The notes under the pieces were generated by a model. It was not told the DNA's origin and ran no database searches. It saw only the letters and a program-made list of their open reading frames with translations. A DNA stretch of 64,000 nucleotides, taken from CBDFKQ01 sp965248855. GTDB lineage: Bacteria; Bacteroidota; Bacteroidia; Cytophagales; 172606-1. The DNA lies in contig CBDFKQ010000012.1 of the NCBI GenBank assembly GCA_965248855.1, positions 558,001 to 622,000 on the forward strand, written 5' to 3'. Numbering within the stretch: the stretch's first letter is position 1; each line of letters opens with the position of its first letter. A program made the position numbers and the translations under genes. Shown here piece by piece: positions 1 through 9,144 of this stretch.

Positions 1-146
1 CTACAAGCTTTGTTGTTGATAAAAATCCATCAGACGAAGGGCCAAAAAGTATAAACAGAGAAAGAGCCGCAGAAAAAAGTACCGCTCCAATTAATGCACC
101 TCAAAAACAAAATAGTCAACCTACAAAAGACAGTATAAAAAAATAA
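1..146 (+). CDS. C-terminal end of an unidentified protein (5' truncated)
   Basis: An open frame entering from the left edge (codons from base 3) stops at TAA 144-146 and gives about 47 residues ending in TKDSIKK. The tail is hydrophilic, rich in Lys, Asn, Gln and Pro, with no membrane segment, as expected of a disordered C-terminus. The family cannot be told from this piece. It is directly followed by a terminator hairpin, which supports this being a true gene end. Confidence 0.55.
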   Translation, partial: TSFVVDKNPSDEGPKSINRERAAEKSTAPINAPQKQNSQPTKDSIKK

Positions 147-170
147 ATTTTGATAAAAATATTTTGATAA

Positions 171-204
171 AAAAGGTGAAGCATCATATGTTTCACCTTT
201 TTTT
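171..204. terminator. Bidirectional intrinsic terminator
   Basis: A 9-bp perfect stem (AAAGGTGAA at 172-180 with TTCACCTTT at 192-200) is preceded by an A-run and followed by a T-run. It sits between two converging genes (plus-strand gene ending at 146, minus-strand gene ending at 210), so it can terminate both. Confidence 0.75.
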
Positions 205-209
205 ATGCC

Positions 210-926
210 TCACCCTTCCGATGCTACATATTTAACTACTAATCTTTTAGCGATAGGCAATAATGTTTCATCGATTGGGCATATAACTTTACAATTTATC
301 AGGTAAGTAGCCGGGTTTGGTAATTCTTTATACTTTCTGGTCAAATCTATTTTAATATTTTCAAATGTATTGGTAACTTTTTTTGTATATGATTCGACAA
401 AGTGGGTGTGAATGCCCCGATATTTTTCGTCCGCTCTTTCAAAAATAGTTATTTGATATTGATAAATATAGGTTTCCTTTTTGTTGTACTGATTCAAAAA
501 AATATATCCAATATCCGGGTACAAGGGTGAAATTCCAACCGGGCTGATTTCCGTATTCTCTTCAACAAATTCATATATATGCTTTCCCTCCGACATACTT
601 TCAGATATTTGTGGAATTGAATATTCCAAAATTTCTTCCAAAAAGATCATAATGTCATCATCATCGATTATTTTTTCGTAAGTAATTTTTAATTTTTCAA
701 AATCAACTTTTGACATTAATCTTGGAAATTGATCATAAATTATTCTTTTATTTTCACGGAGTTTCATTAAGTTATTATAGTGGAATATTAAATCTGACAA
801 AAAGGGATATAATTTCATATCCGAAAAGCCAAATTTCACTTCTTGTAAATAAGCAAGAAGTGTATATTTTTTTAATTCAAAATCTAATAACCCTTCCGTA
901 AGCCAATTTTTATCCAGCGTTTTCAT
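210..926 (-). CDS. Conserved hypothetical protein, 238 aa
   Basis: This is a soluble 238-residue protein without a signal peptide or membrane segment. The N-terminal half is helical and acidic, with an Asp-rich stretch (DDDD near residue 88); the C-terminal half has beta-like segments rich in Tyr, Ile and Thr. I do not recognise a domain or catalytic motif. It is divergent from groES, with about 285 bp of very AT-rich DNA between the two starts that must hold both promoters. Continuous codon use and a terminator at its 3' end support a real gene; no function is assigned. Confidence 0.7.
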   Translation of the reverse strand: MKTLDKNWLTEGLLDFELKKYTLLAYLQEVKFGFSDMKLYPFLSDLIFHYNNLMKLRENKRIIYDQFPRLMSKVDFEKLKITYEKIIDDDDIMIFLEEILEYSIPQISESMSEGKHIYEFVEENTEISPVGISPLYPDIGYIFLNQYNKKETYIYQYQITIFERADEKYRGIHTHFVESYTKKVTNTFENIKIDLTRKYKELPNPATYLINCKVICPIDETLLPIAKRLVVKYVASEG

Positions 927-1210
927 AACGTTATTTTAGTAGTAATTAACAATGTTATTTATTTATTCTATTATTTTAAATAAAGTAAGTTTAAAATATG
1001 GATAAAATTATTATTTAACAAATTTTATATTGAAATTGTATTGAATTTCAATATAAAACTCATTTTTTGTAATTATAATTAAAAAACAATGACAGCTTGA
1101 CAGGCTAAAAGACATTTTTGTTATTTTAAAAACAATGGCATAAAAACTGATCAATAATGATTTATAGAAATTATTTTCTCCAATCTTAAGATAACAATCT
1201 TTATTGTACT

Positions 1211-1489
1211 ATGGCAAATGTGAACATCCAACCATTAGCTGACAGAGTTCTGGTAGAACCTGCACAAGCTGAAGAAAAAACTGCATCCGGTCTGATTATT
1301 CCTGATACAGCAAAAGAAAAACCTCAAAAAGGTCAAATAATAGCTGTAGGTAAAGGTAAAAAAGATGAACCTATGACCGTAAAAGTAGGAGACACAGTAT
1401 TGTACGGAAAATATTCCGGTACCGAAATTACTGTTGAGACTAAGGATTATTTAATTATGCGCGAATCGGACATTTTCGCAATCCTTTAA
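1211..1489 (+). CDS. groES: Co-chaperonin GroES (Hsp10)
   Basis: This is the 92-residue lid of the GroEL/GroES folding machine: seven subunits cap the GroEL cage in the cytoplasm and enclose client protein while ATP is hydrolysed. The N-terminal PLADRVLVEP strand, the mobile loop with its hydrophobic GLIIP contact (about residues 27-31), the GDTVLYGKYSG segment and the YLIMRESDI end are all present, and the length is close to the usual 95. groEL follows after 47 bp, the standard operon. No CIRCE inverted repeat (HrcA operator) is seen in 927-1210, so heat control, if present, must use another route. Confidence 0.98.
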   Translation: MANVNIQPLADRVLVEPAQAEEKTASGLIIPDTAKEKPQKGQIIAVGKGKKDEPMTVKVGDTVLYGKYSGTEITVETKDYLIMRESDIFAIL

Positions 1490-1536
1490 TTTTTACTTCA
1501 AAAAATATTCATTTCAATTTTTAATTGATTAAAGTC

Positions 1537-3177
1537 ATGGCAAAAAAAATATTATTTAATACCGACGCAAGAGATAAACTGAAAAAGGGAGTTGATACGC
1601 TTGCAGATGCAGTAAAAGTTACTTTAGGACCAAAAGGCCGCAATGTAATTTTAGATAAAAAATTCGGATCTCCTGCAATTACTAAAGATGGTGTTACTGT
1701 AGCGAAAGAAATTGAATTAAAAGATCCTATTGAAAATATGGGAGCACAACTTGTAAAAGAAGTTGCTTCTAAAACTGCTGATATGGCAGGTGATGGTACT
1801 ACTACTGCAACAGTATTAGCGCAAGCTATATTTGGTGCCGGTATTAAAAACGTTGCTGCAGGTGCAAATCCAATGGATTTGAAACGTGGTATTGATAAAG
1901 CAGTATTAGCAGTTGTTGCAAGTTTAAAAGAGCAATCTAAAAAAATTGACAATAACAGCGAAATCAAACAAGTAGCAACTATTTCTGCCAATAATGATGA
2001 AGAAATTGGCGATATGATTGCCAATGCAATGGAAAAAGTTGGTAAAGAAGGTGTTATCACTATTGAAGAAGCTCGTGGAACTTCGGATGAAGTAAAAACT
2101 GTAGAAGGTATGCAATTTGATCGCGGATATCTTTCTCCTTACTTTGTTACCAATGCAGAGAAGATGGAAGTAGAAATGGAAAAACCTTTCATTCTTATAA
2201 CCGAGAAAAAAATCTCTTCCATGAAAGAATTATTACCGGTGTTGGAGCAAGTCGTACAAACAGGTCGCCCATTGGTAATTATAGCTGAAGATGTTGATGG
2301 AGAGGCTTTAGCAACATTAGTTGTTAACAGAATTCGTGGAATATTGAAAGTTGCTGCTGTTAAAGCTCCGGGTTTTGGTGATCGTAGAAAAGCAATGTTG
2401 GAAGATATTGCAATTTTAACGGGTGGTACTGTAATTTCTGAAGAAAGAGGATACAAATTAGAAAATGCAACATTAGAATATCTTGGTCAGGCAGAAAAAC
2501 TTATTATAGATAAAGACAATACAACTATCGTTGATGGTAAAGGAAATCCTGAAGATGTAAAAAGCCGCGTAGGCCAAATTAAATCTCAAATGGAAACTAC
2601 CACTTCGGATTATGATAAAGAAAAATTACAGGAAAGATTAGCAAAATTATCCGGTGGAGTTGCCATTTTATATATTGGTGCGGCAACAGAAGTAGAAATG
2701 AAAGAGAAAAAAGATCGTGTTGACGATGCTTTACATGCAACACGTGCTGCCATTGAAGAAGGTGTTGTTGCAGGTGGTGGTATTGCACTAATCCGTGCTA
2801 TCAAATCTCTTGATAATGTAAAATTTCATAATGAAGATGAAAAAACCGGTGTAAATATCATTCGCCAGGCTTTAGAATCTCCTTTAAGAACTATAGTTTT
2901 AAATTCAGGTGGCGAAGCTTCCGTAATTGTTCAAGCTGTTAAACAAGGTGAAGGAAATTATGGTTATAATGCTCGTGAAGATAGATTTGAAGATTTAATG
3001 AAAGCAGGTATTATCGATCCTACTAAAGTAACGCGTTTGGCTCTTGAAAATGCTGCATCTATTGCTGCATTATTATTGACAACTGAATGTGTTATTGCCG
3101 ATGAACCTGAAGAAAACGCAGGTAATGGTGGTGGCGGACATCCGGGAATGGGTGGTGGAATGGGCGGTATGATGTAA
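1537..3177 (+). CDS. groEL: Chaperonin GroEL (Hsp60)
   Basis: This 546-residue protein is the ATP-driven 14-subunit folding chamber that works with the GroES encoded just upstream. It is full length and colinear with the family: LGPKGRNV near residue 30, the ATP-binding GDGTTT at residues 85-90, a complete apical domain, and the Gly/Met-rich C-terminal tail (GGMGGMM). The ATG at 1537 is chosen because it gives the canonical MAKK N-terminus; a TTG four codons earlier is also in frame. An intrinsic terminator follows 20 bp downstream, closing a two-gene operon. Confidence 0.98.
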   Translation: MAKKILFNTDARDKLKKGVDTLADAVKVTLGPKGRNVILDKKFGSPAITKDGVTVAKEIELKDPIENMGAQLVKEVASKTADMAGDGTTTATVLAQAIFGAGIKNVAAGANPMDLKRGIDKAVLAVVASLKEQSKKIDNNSEIKQVATISANNDEEIGDMIANAMEKVGKEGVITIEEARGTSDEVKTVEGMQFDRGYLSPYFVTNAEKMEVEMEKPFILITEKKISSMKELLPVLEQVVQTGRPLVIIAEDVDGEALATLVVNRIRGILKVAAVKAPGFGDRRKAMLEDIAILTGGTVISEERGYKLENATLEYLGQAEKLIIDKDNTTIVDGKGNPEDVKSRVGQIKSQMETTTSDYDKEKLQERLAKLSGGVAILYIGAATEVEMKEKKDRVDDALHATRAAIEEGVVAGGGIALIRAIKSLDNVKFHNEDEKTGVNIIRQALESPLRTIVLNSGGEASVIVQAVKQGEGNYGYNAREDRFEDLMKAGIIDPTKVTRLALENAASIAALLLTTECVIADEPEENAGNGGGGHPGMGGGMGGMM

Positions 3178-3195
3178 TACCTTTCAAAATATAAT

Positions 3196-3228
3196 AAAAA
3201 CCTCCGATAAGTTTATCGGAGGTTTTTT
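3196..3228 (+). terminator. groESL operon terminator
   Basis: A near-perfect stem (AACCTCCGATAAA paired with TTTATCGGAGGTT, joined by a very short loop) ends in a T-run at 3223-3228. It lies 20 bp after the groEL stop. The remaining spacer to 3451 shows no further feature. Confidence 0.9.
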
Positions 3229-3451
3229 ATTATACAAGCTAATACATATGTAATATGTTTATAATTCTAAAACTTTTCCCATTTGATAACCGGCTATTAT
3301 ATCATTCTTTTAAAGCCTTTATTTCTTGTTAGCTTCTTTATATTAAATCTCATTAATGTTAGGTAATGGGAAACTTGATAAAAAAACACTAATTGTCTCT
3401 ATTTATAAATTTAAGAGTGAATATATATCATTGCATAAGAATTCGAGGATT

Positions 3452-3793
3452 TCACTCATCACTCCAGATTTGACAAATCATTTTTGCCCACAAAGCCGCA
3501 GCTTTATTAAGTTCTATACGATTTACCGTATTATTTTTTTCAATATTTATTAAGTCTAAAAAAACAGTTTTTCTGATACTTTCTAATTTATCGAACAAAA
3601 GGTTAATATTTTTTTTAGAACCTTCCTCTTTAATAGACAATAATATAATTTCCATTCTTAGCTCATCAATTAACTGTAAATAATTATTCACTGTATTATT
3701 GGGCCCAACAGTAATTGTTTCCATGTGCTCCAACATAGAAATGACACTTTGGGTTTTTTCAATGCTAAAATTAAATTGTTTTATTTTTAACAT
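3452..3793 (-). CDS. Small hypothetical protein, 113 aa
   Basis: This is a 113-residue, apparently all-helical cytoplasmic protein with Leu/Ile heptad-like spacing and no signal peptide. Two segments (about residues 10-55 and 62-105) could form a helical hairpin, as in small four-helix-bundle proteins. No motif or family is recognised. It lies between the groESL terminator and a large secreted-protein gene on the same strand, about 120 bp from that gene's end. It could still be a chance frame in AT-rich DNA. Confidence 0.5.
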   Translation of the reverse strand: MLKIKQFNFSIEKTQSVISMLEHMETITVGPNNTVNNYLQLIDELRMEIILLSIKEEGSKKNINLLFDKLESIRKTVFLDLINIEKNNTVNRIELNKAAALWAKMICQIWSDE

Positions 3794-3916
3794 AAACTAT
3801 AAATCGGATACTTATGGATGATTAATTTAAAGAAATAGCTAAATACACATGTTTAATTACTTATATCAAATAATTTAAAATGAAAACACTTAATGGGATA
3901 CTATTTCTATTTAAGA

Positions 3917-6900
3917 TTAATGAAGTATTGTAATTTTTTTTGAAATTATAGAACCTTTTACTGGGATTTTTATAATATATAAGCCATCTTTTAATCCTTC
4001 GATATTTAGGACAATTTTATTAATTTCTTTTTTAAGAACGGATGGATTATATATTGTACCTAAAGTAATGCTTACCATCTGAATGTCTCCGGTTATTTCA
4101 TTTTCACAATCAATTGAAATAATCCCGGCTGCCGGTACAGGGTAAATATTAATTGTTGGGAGAAGGTTTATATCAGATTTACTATTTAATCTTGCAGCGA
4201 CTTCAGGTTTCAAACGAGAAGATAGTGAATTATTAATCTTCAAATGATCCATATTTGGCCCGCTTAGTCCTATTGCAGTAAGCCTAATTAAGTTATTTCC
4301 CACGTTTAAGTTTGTCGTAAGTGATGTTATGTTCCAATTTGTCCAAGCTGAAGTGTTTGGAAAAGATAGAGAAGGTTTTATTATAATATTATTCACTTTC
4401 AATTCCAAAGGCCTATCTAAACTACTTCCTAAAGCATATCTAAAATCAAGTTGATAGTTTCCGGTGGAAGGGGCATTTACCGACCATTCTATATAATCGT
4501 TGTAGGGATTAATAAAATCTCCGAAAGCTGTTCCGGTATATCCGTACCAAATGCTAGATTTACTTACCCCAAACAGAACTGCTTCCTCCGCTTCATAAAT
4601 AGTGGATGTATTGATACTTTCATTTCCATATACTTCAAATTCATATATAGAATATCCACCAACTGCGTGTTTAGTTCCATACATTCTTACATAACGCCCG
4701 CTACCGGTCACATTTAATATATTGGTATAAAGATTATTGTCAGTTATAGATTTTATTGTAACCCAATTTATTGCATCATTTGATGTTTGTATTTGAAAAT
4801 CCTGAGCATTAGCAAGTTCCCAATTTATAATTACCTGATTAATATCATATTTTTTTCCTAGATCAACGTACATCCATGATGGATCAGTATAAAAAGCGCC
4901 TGACCAACGAGTATATCCAAGCCCGTCAAATGCTTTAGCGGGCAGATAATCAATATTTTCATTGGCCAATGCGAACCCTGGTTTATTTAAGGCAATATTA
5001 GAAGGTTGATTTGCAATCTCAGATCCATAAACTTCCATTTCTTTAATTGAGTAACCTAAATTAGTACCTCTTACCATAGCATACATCCTAACGAAACGAC
5101 CAATTCCGTTTACTGATATGTAATTATTTAATGAAGCGTTACCGATTATCATTTTAAGTGTAGTCCAATTTAAGGCATCATCCGAGACTTGTATCTCATA
5201 ATTCATTGCATATTCTAAAGCCCATTTAATATTTACCCCGCAAATATTAAATTTCTTACCTAAATTAAGGTATATCCATTGGTTATCAATCCCTTGAGCA
5301 CTTGCCCAACTCGTAGATGTATCTCCATCAAAAGCTTTGAACTCATAAATAGATTTGTCAACACTTAGAAGGGAAGAACTTACGGCAGGCTTATTCAAAG
5401 CAATATTGACAAAGTTTTCACATTTTATTGTTTGAGTAGAGGTATCCGAACTGAAAACTATTGGCACATGGCTAAAGACTGCTTTGGAAAACCGTGAATT
5501 ATCATGACTGGTGATAACAATACCTGCATTAATTGGATCTGTTCCAAATCCTAAATCAATGCTTTGACCTACTTGTGTCCAAACCAAACTGTCTTTTGAA
5601 ATATAACCTGAATATTTTGTTCCTCTTTTGATAATCTTGACCCAATAAGGGGCCTTAATACCTGTAATATTAGTATTAAAACTTGTTTCTCCGGTAGTCG
5701 ACCTATATTGAAATGCAGCGCCATTTCCACTAGTTAAAGCCATTAAGGCATGTCGGGAATTCGAATCAAGACTTTCTCTAAACATAATCCCTGCTTTATT
5801 CCAAGGATTTTCATTATCCATGCTATCAATTCTTGCAGTAACATTCCCGTCACCTGTAAACGTCTTATAGGCTATTCTAAAACCATCAGCTTTGTCCCAA
5901 ATATCTTTCCCTGAAGCCTTTAGACGAAAAATATCGTTAGAAAAGCAAGCGGAACCTGTTATACCTACAATACCCACATCTTGGGTTAACCAACGAGTTG
6001 GTAAAAAGCCACAGCTTTCGTCGCAAACCAAAGTGCTAAAGCCTTTAGTAGATGAAAAATCACTTGAAGACGTATCACTGCCAACCGCTTGAACTTTAAA
6101 AAAGTAATCTGTCCCACAACTTAAATTGTTTAATGTAAGGCTGTTTGTAGTGGTGATTATGTTGGTAAATGATTTATCACCAATGGTTTTATATTGTACA
6201 TTGTAGTAGCTGACACCAATAATAGCATCCCATAACATAGATACTGAAGTTCTTGAACTGGAAGCAATTGCGAGTCCATTAGGGGTAGCCAAGGTTTTTA
6301 CGGCTGTGCCATATACTTCAAATTCATACAATGAATATCCAAAATTTGTGCTCCTCCCGGTACCATACATTCTTACATAGCGTCCGGAACCTTTAACAGA
6401 TATTGTATTAGAATATAAAATATTTCCGACAATTGTTTTTAAAGTTATCCAATTTGTAGCATCATCAGAAACCTGGATTTGGAAGTCTTTTGCTAAAGCT
6501 GCTTCCCAATATAATTTTACTGTACAAATATCGAATTTGGCTCCAAGGTCAACATAAATTGATTCAGGGTCTTTACTCCCTGAGCTCGCCCATCGAGTAG
6601 TTAAATCTCCATCAAAAGCTTTGGAAGAATTATTTGCTCCCAATTCGGTAGAAGACGCCACTCCGTTTTTACCTTTGGCCAGATTACCATTTCCATTGCA
6701 TATTGCAACGGATACAGTATCAATAACTCCATAAATAACAAGTTGATTTGAAAAAGAAGCCATATATACTTTGCCATTAGCAACAGTTGGACAAACAAAT
6801 TTGGCATAGTTTCCAATTCCATCTTTTGAATTTGAATTTGAGTTCCATAGTTCTTTTGTAACATCGTTGGCATCAAAAGCTCTTAATATTCCGGGTCTTA

Positions 6901-8452
6901 CTGATTGATTTGCATCGCCATTGGAGGCATGTGAAGCCCATAATATTCCTGTACCCTCTTTACTGCCATCGGAAGATACTGTAAGTAAGGTGCCATTTGC
7001 TCCACTTGGTCCTTGTGCATTACCAATTACAACATTAGCTTCGTCAAACTGTCCGGTGATCCTATTAAATGGGAATGCCTTTAATGCGGCATTTTCTGAC
7101 CATGTATAAAAAAACTCTTTTGTTAGACCTTTGAAATAAGCAAAAGATGATCGTAAAGACTTTCCAGATCCAAGATTAATTGTTTGAACCACATTATTTT
7201 TCGTGAGGTTAATACCACCCATATTATCTCGATCCATTACATAAATATTTCCATCTTTACAACCCGTAATTGCAAGATTTGTATTAGGCATTAAAAGCAC
7301 CTGTGTAGCACCAAAGTCAAGGTCTGCATTTTCTAAGTCCTGAAAATTTTTTGGGGTGAAGAAGCTGCCTATTGATAAGGTTGAACCATTTGGAGTAAGT
7401 TTTAATGCACTTTCCCCACGGTTTCTTACATCAGAAATATTATTTTTTGTTCCAACAGACCCATTGCCAACTGCCACATAAATGTTGCCGCTTTCATCTA
7501 CCGCAGGCGCTCCGGCGCTCATCCATATCCCTCCGGCATATCCATCGGGAGTTGTATTATATACTATTTTTTGCTGAAGATTGTTGGCATCATATCCTAT
7601 AATCCATCCATGATAAGGAGCCCAATCACAGTGACCGGCATAAGTTAAGTAAACTATATTTTTAGATAAAACCAAACCTGCACGTTGATTTTCTTTCTGT
7701 GGATTAAAGTAGAGCACACCATTAACATTACCATCTCCATTACCATTTATGCTTGCTTTTATTTCAACAGGGCTACCGGTACGAGGTAATCCTGTAGTGA
7801 TATCTATTGCATGAAGATGTTGAAAAAAATTACCTGTGCCGGGCATGGAAGTAGGACTGTCAGTGCTTCTGGCAACAAAATATATAGTTTTGCTAATCGA
7901 ATCAATAACGGGTGTACCTACTATACCTATATTACCACTGAAATCTCTATAATTCCCATTGCATGCACCTGTTAAATCATTATTTCTTGGAGGGCGCTGA
8001 CCGGGTACAGTAAAATTTTTGGTCCAATAAAGAGACCCATCATCTGCATCAAATGCATAAACTGTATTATTAACTGTGGCAGCTATAACTACGTTATGCT
8101 TTGCTCCATTTATCTGTAAATTACTAAAAACCAGTGGTTGAGCGTATAATTGATCATCAACGCTCATTGAAAGCAACTTGCCGAATGTAGCAGAGTTAAC
8201 GTTGCCAGTGTTTAATATTTTTTCTCTGTCATTCCAACCTGTCCTTTTTTGATCTCCGTGTTGAGTCAAGACACTTACATTTTGAGCAGTTACCCTTATG
8301 TTTATGATAGATAAAAGAATTAAACAAGTAAGAAAGTGATGGCTTAATCTTTTTCCGTAGGCACCTGAAAATATATTAAATTTTAGTGTGGATTTCATAG
8401 AAAATAGAGGTTTGAGTTTAGTATTGACAATTCTTATCAATCTTTTATACAT
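3917..8452 (-). CDS. Large T9SS-secreted multidomain protein (PQQ-like propeller, three discoidin domains, Fn3, CBM6-like)
   Basis: A 1511-residue secreted protein. An N-terminal signal peptide ends at VTAQ (about residue 57). If translation starts at Met19, the signal is a more usual 39 residues. In order: a PQQ/BamB-like beta-propeller (about 60-580, repeated VYAFDADDGSLYW-type strands); a discoidin/F5-8C domain (about 590-715); fibronectin type III (about 720-805); a DUF1349-like lectin-fold domain (about 815-1005); two more discoidin domains (about 1015-1140 and 1150-1275), each with a YVDLG- or YLNLG-like and a GRYVRMYG-like signature; a CBM6-like domain starting YEAEEA (about 1282-1405); and a T9SS type A sorting tail (about 1430-1511). 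The domains point to carbohydrate or matrix binding at the cell surface. No catalytic site was identified, so an adhesin role is as likely as an enzyme. Confidence 0.9.
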   Translation of the reverse strand: MYKRLIRIVNTKLKPLFSMKSTLKFNIFSGAYGKRLSHHFLTCLILLSIINIRVTAQNVSVLTQHGDQKRTGWNDREKILNTGNVNSATFGKLLSMSVDDQLYAQPLVFSNLQINGAKHNVVIAATVNNTVYAFDADDGSLYWTKNFTVPGQRPPRNNDLTGACNGNYRDFSGNIGIVGTPVIDSISKTIYFVARSTDSPTSMPGTGNFFQHLHAIDITTGLPRTGSPVEIKASINGNGDGNVNGVLYFNPQKENQRAGLVLSKNIVYLTYAGHCDWAPYHGWIIGYDANNLQQKIVYNTTPDGYAGGIWMSAGAPAVDESGNIYVAVGNGSVGTKNNISDVRNRGESALKLTPNGSTLSIGSFFTPKNFQDLENADLDFGATQVLLMPNTNLAITGCKDGNIYVMDRDNMGGINLTKNNVVQTINLGSGKSLRSSFAYFKGLTKEFFYTWSENAALKAFPFNRITGQFDEANVVIGNAQGPSGANGTLLTVSSDGSKEGTGILWASHASNGDANQSVRPGILRAFDANDVTKELWNSNSNSKDGIGNYAKFVCPTVANGKVYMASFSNQLVIYGVIDTVSVAICNGNGNLAKGKNGVASSTELGANNSSKAFDGDLTTRWASSGSKDPESIYVDLGAKFDICTVKLYWEAALAKDFQIQVSDDATNWITLKTIVGNILYSNTISVKGSGRYVRMYGTGRSTNFGYSLYEFEVYGTAVKTLATPNGLAIASSSRTSVSMLWDAIIGVSYYNVQYKTIGDKSFTNIITTTNSLTLNNLSCGTDYFFKVQAVGSDTSSSDFSSTKGFSTLVCDESCGFLPTRWLTQDVGIVGITGSACFSNDIFRLKASGKDIWDKADGFRIAYKTFTGDGNVTARIDSMDNENPWNKAGIMFRESLDSNSRHALMALTSGNGAAFQYRSTTGETSFNTNITGIKAPYWVKIIKRGTKYSGYISKDSLVWTQVGQSIDLGFGTDPINAGIVITSHDNSRFSKAVFSHVPIVFSSDTSTQTIKCENFVNIALNKPAVSSSLLSVDKSIYEFKAFDGDTSTSWASAQGIDNQWIYLNLGKKFNICGVNIKWALEYAMNYEIQVSDDALNWTTLKMIIGNASLNNYISVNGIGRFVRMYAMVRGTNLGYSIKEMEVYGSEIANQPSNIALNKPGFALANENIDYLPAKAFDGLGYTRWSGAFYTDPSWMYVDLGKKYDINQVIINWELANAQDFQIQTSNDAINWVTIKSITDNNLYTNILNVTGSGRYVRMYGTKHAVGGYSIYEFEVYGNESINTSTIYEAEEAVLFGVSKSSIWYGYTGTAFGDFINPYNDYIEWSVNAPSTGNYQLDFRYALGSSLDRPLELKVNNIIIKPSLSFPNTSAWTNWNITSLTTNLNVGNNLIRLTAIGLSGPNMDHLKINNSLSSRLKPEVAARLNSKSDINLLPTINIYPVPAAGIISIDCENEITGDIQMVSITLGTIYNPSVLKKEINKIVLNIEGLKDGLYIIKIPVKGSIISKKITILH

Positions 8453-8469
8453 GTACCTTTTTATGACTC

Positions 8470-8480
8470 AAACCCCTACT
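8470..8480 (-). promoter_or_regulatory. Candidate upstream motif GTAGGGG (copy D)
   Basis: Read on the minus strand this is GTAGGGG directly after an A/T run, 20 bp before the annotated start of the 1511-residue surface protein gene. It matches the layout of four other copies upstream of surface or regulatory genes in the window. Whether it is an operator, part of a promoter or a leader element is unknown. Confidence 0.3.
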
Positions 8481-8905
8481 TTTTTTTAAAATAATTTATT
8501 ATACTATTTTAGAGATCTATTTTTTATGAAAATTATTATAAGTGATAAAACGATTTGTAGTGATTATTTGGAGTGTTTTGCTCCATTTATTTAGGCTTTT
8601 TATGTAATTATTTAATTAATTACTGACAATCTTATTCCATTAAAGAATTTATAAAGAGAATTTTATAAGTAATATTTATTTCACAAAGTTTACGTTTAAT
8701 TAAGTTAAGTTTTATTAATATAAATTTCACATAAAGTTAATATAGGCTCCGATATATTAAAATTGTACAAATTAAAAAAGCTTCATTCTAAGTTACCTCT
8801 TATCAGTCTTGAATAAATGTAAATATACTTTACAATAAGCACTTTTAATTAACCTACTCATAATCAACTTATTAAATAAATACATCTTTTTTTATAAAAA
8901 TTATG

Positions 8906-8921
8906 ATTAGGGGGTAAGGAC
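8906..8921 (+). promoter_or_regulatory. Candidate upstream motif TAGGGGG-TAAGGA (copy C)
   Basis: The sequence TAGGGGGTAAGGA follows a T/A-rich run and precedes the beta-helix lipoprotein gene at 9145 by about 230 bp. It resembles the motif upstream of that gene's inverted paralog at 49541 (GTAGGGGCAAGGA), although the distance to the start differs. Confidence 0.3.
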
Positions 8922-9144
8922 AAGTATTCATACTACTTATACAAATGGAAAAATTCAAACTCAGGTATTTTTCCATTTAGTAATTCCGGTTTCTGTTAAT
9001 TAATCATTTAATCTAATTCCTATTAAAATGAAAAATTTAGGATCTCTTATTTTCCATTATAGGAAAATTCTAATTTACCAGCATCGTTCAATTCTCTTCA
9101 TACACTCAGTTCTAATTATTTTAATTTAAACAAACCAATAAATT

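Larger units (their letters stand above)
8453..9144. other. Divergent intergenic region, 692 bp
   Basis: No gene is seen. The region separates two diverging surface-protein genes and is very AT-rich. It holds GTAGGGG-like motifs for each direction (8470-8480 and 8906-8921) and an inverted repeat of 12 bp (8943-8954 with 8967-8978, built on AAATGGAAAAAT) between the plus-strand motif and the gene start at 9145. Confidence 0.5.

Noticed and set aside
927..1210. CIRCE/HrcA operator upstream of groES
   Set aside because: No TTAGCACTC...GAGTGCTAA-type inverted repeat is present.
1521..2804. Minus-strand open frames over groEL
   Set aside because: They are shadows of a fully conserved groEL and show no protein-like features.
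6601..6876. Second open frame inside the 1511-residue gene
   Set aside because: It is an overlapping frame within a continuous domain-bearing gene and carries no motif of its own.
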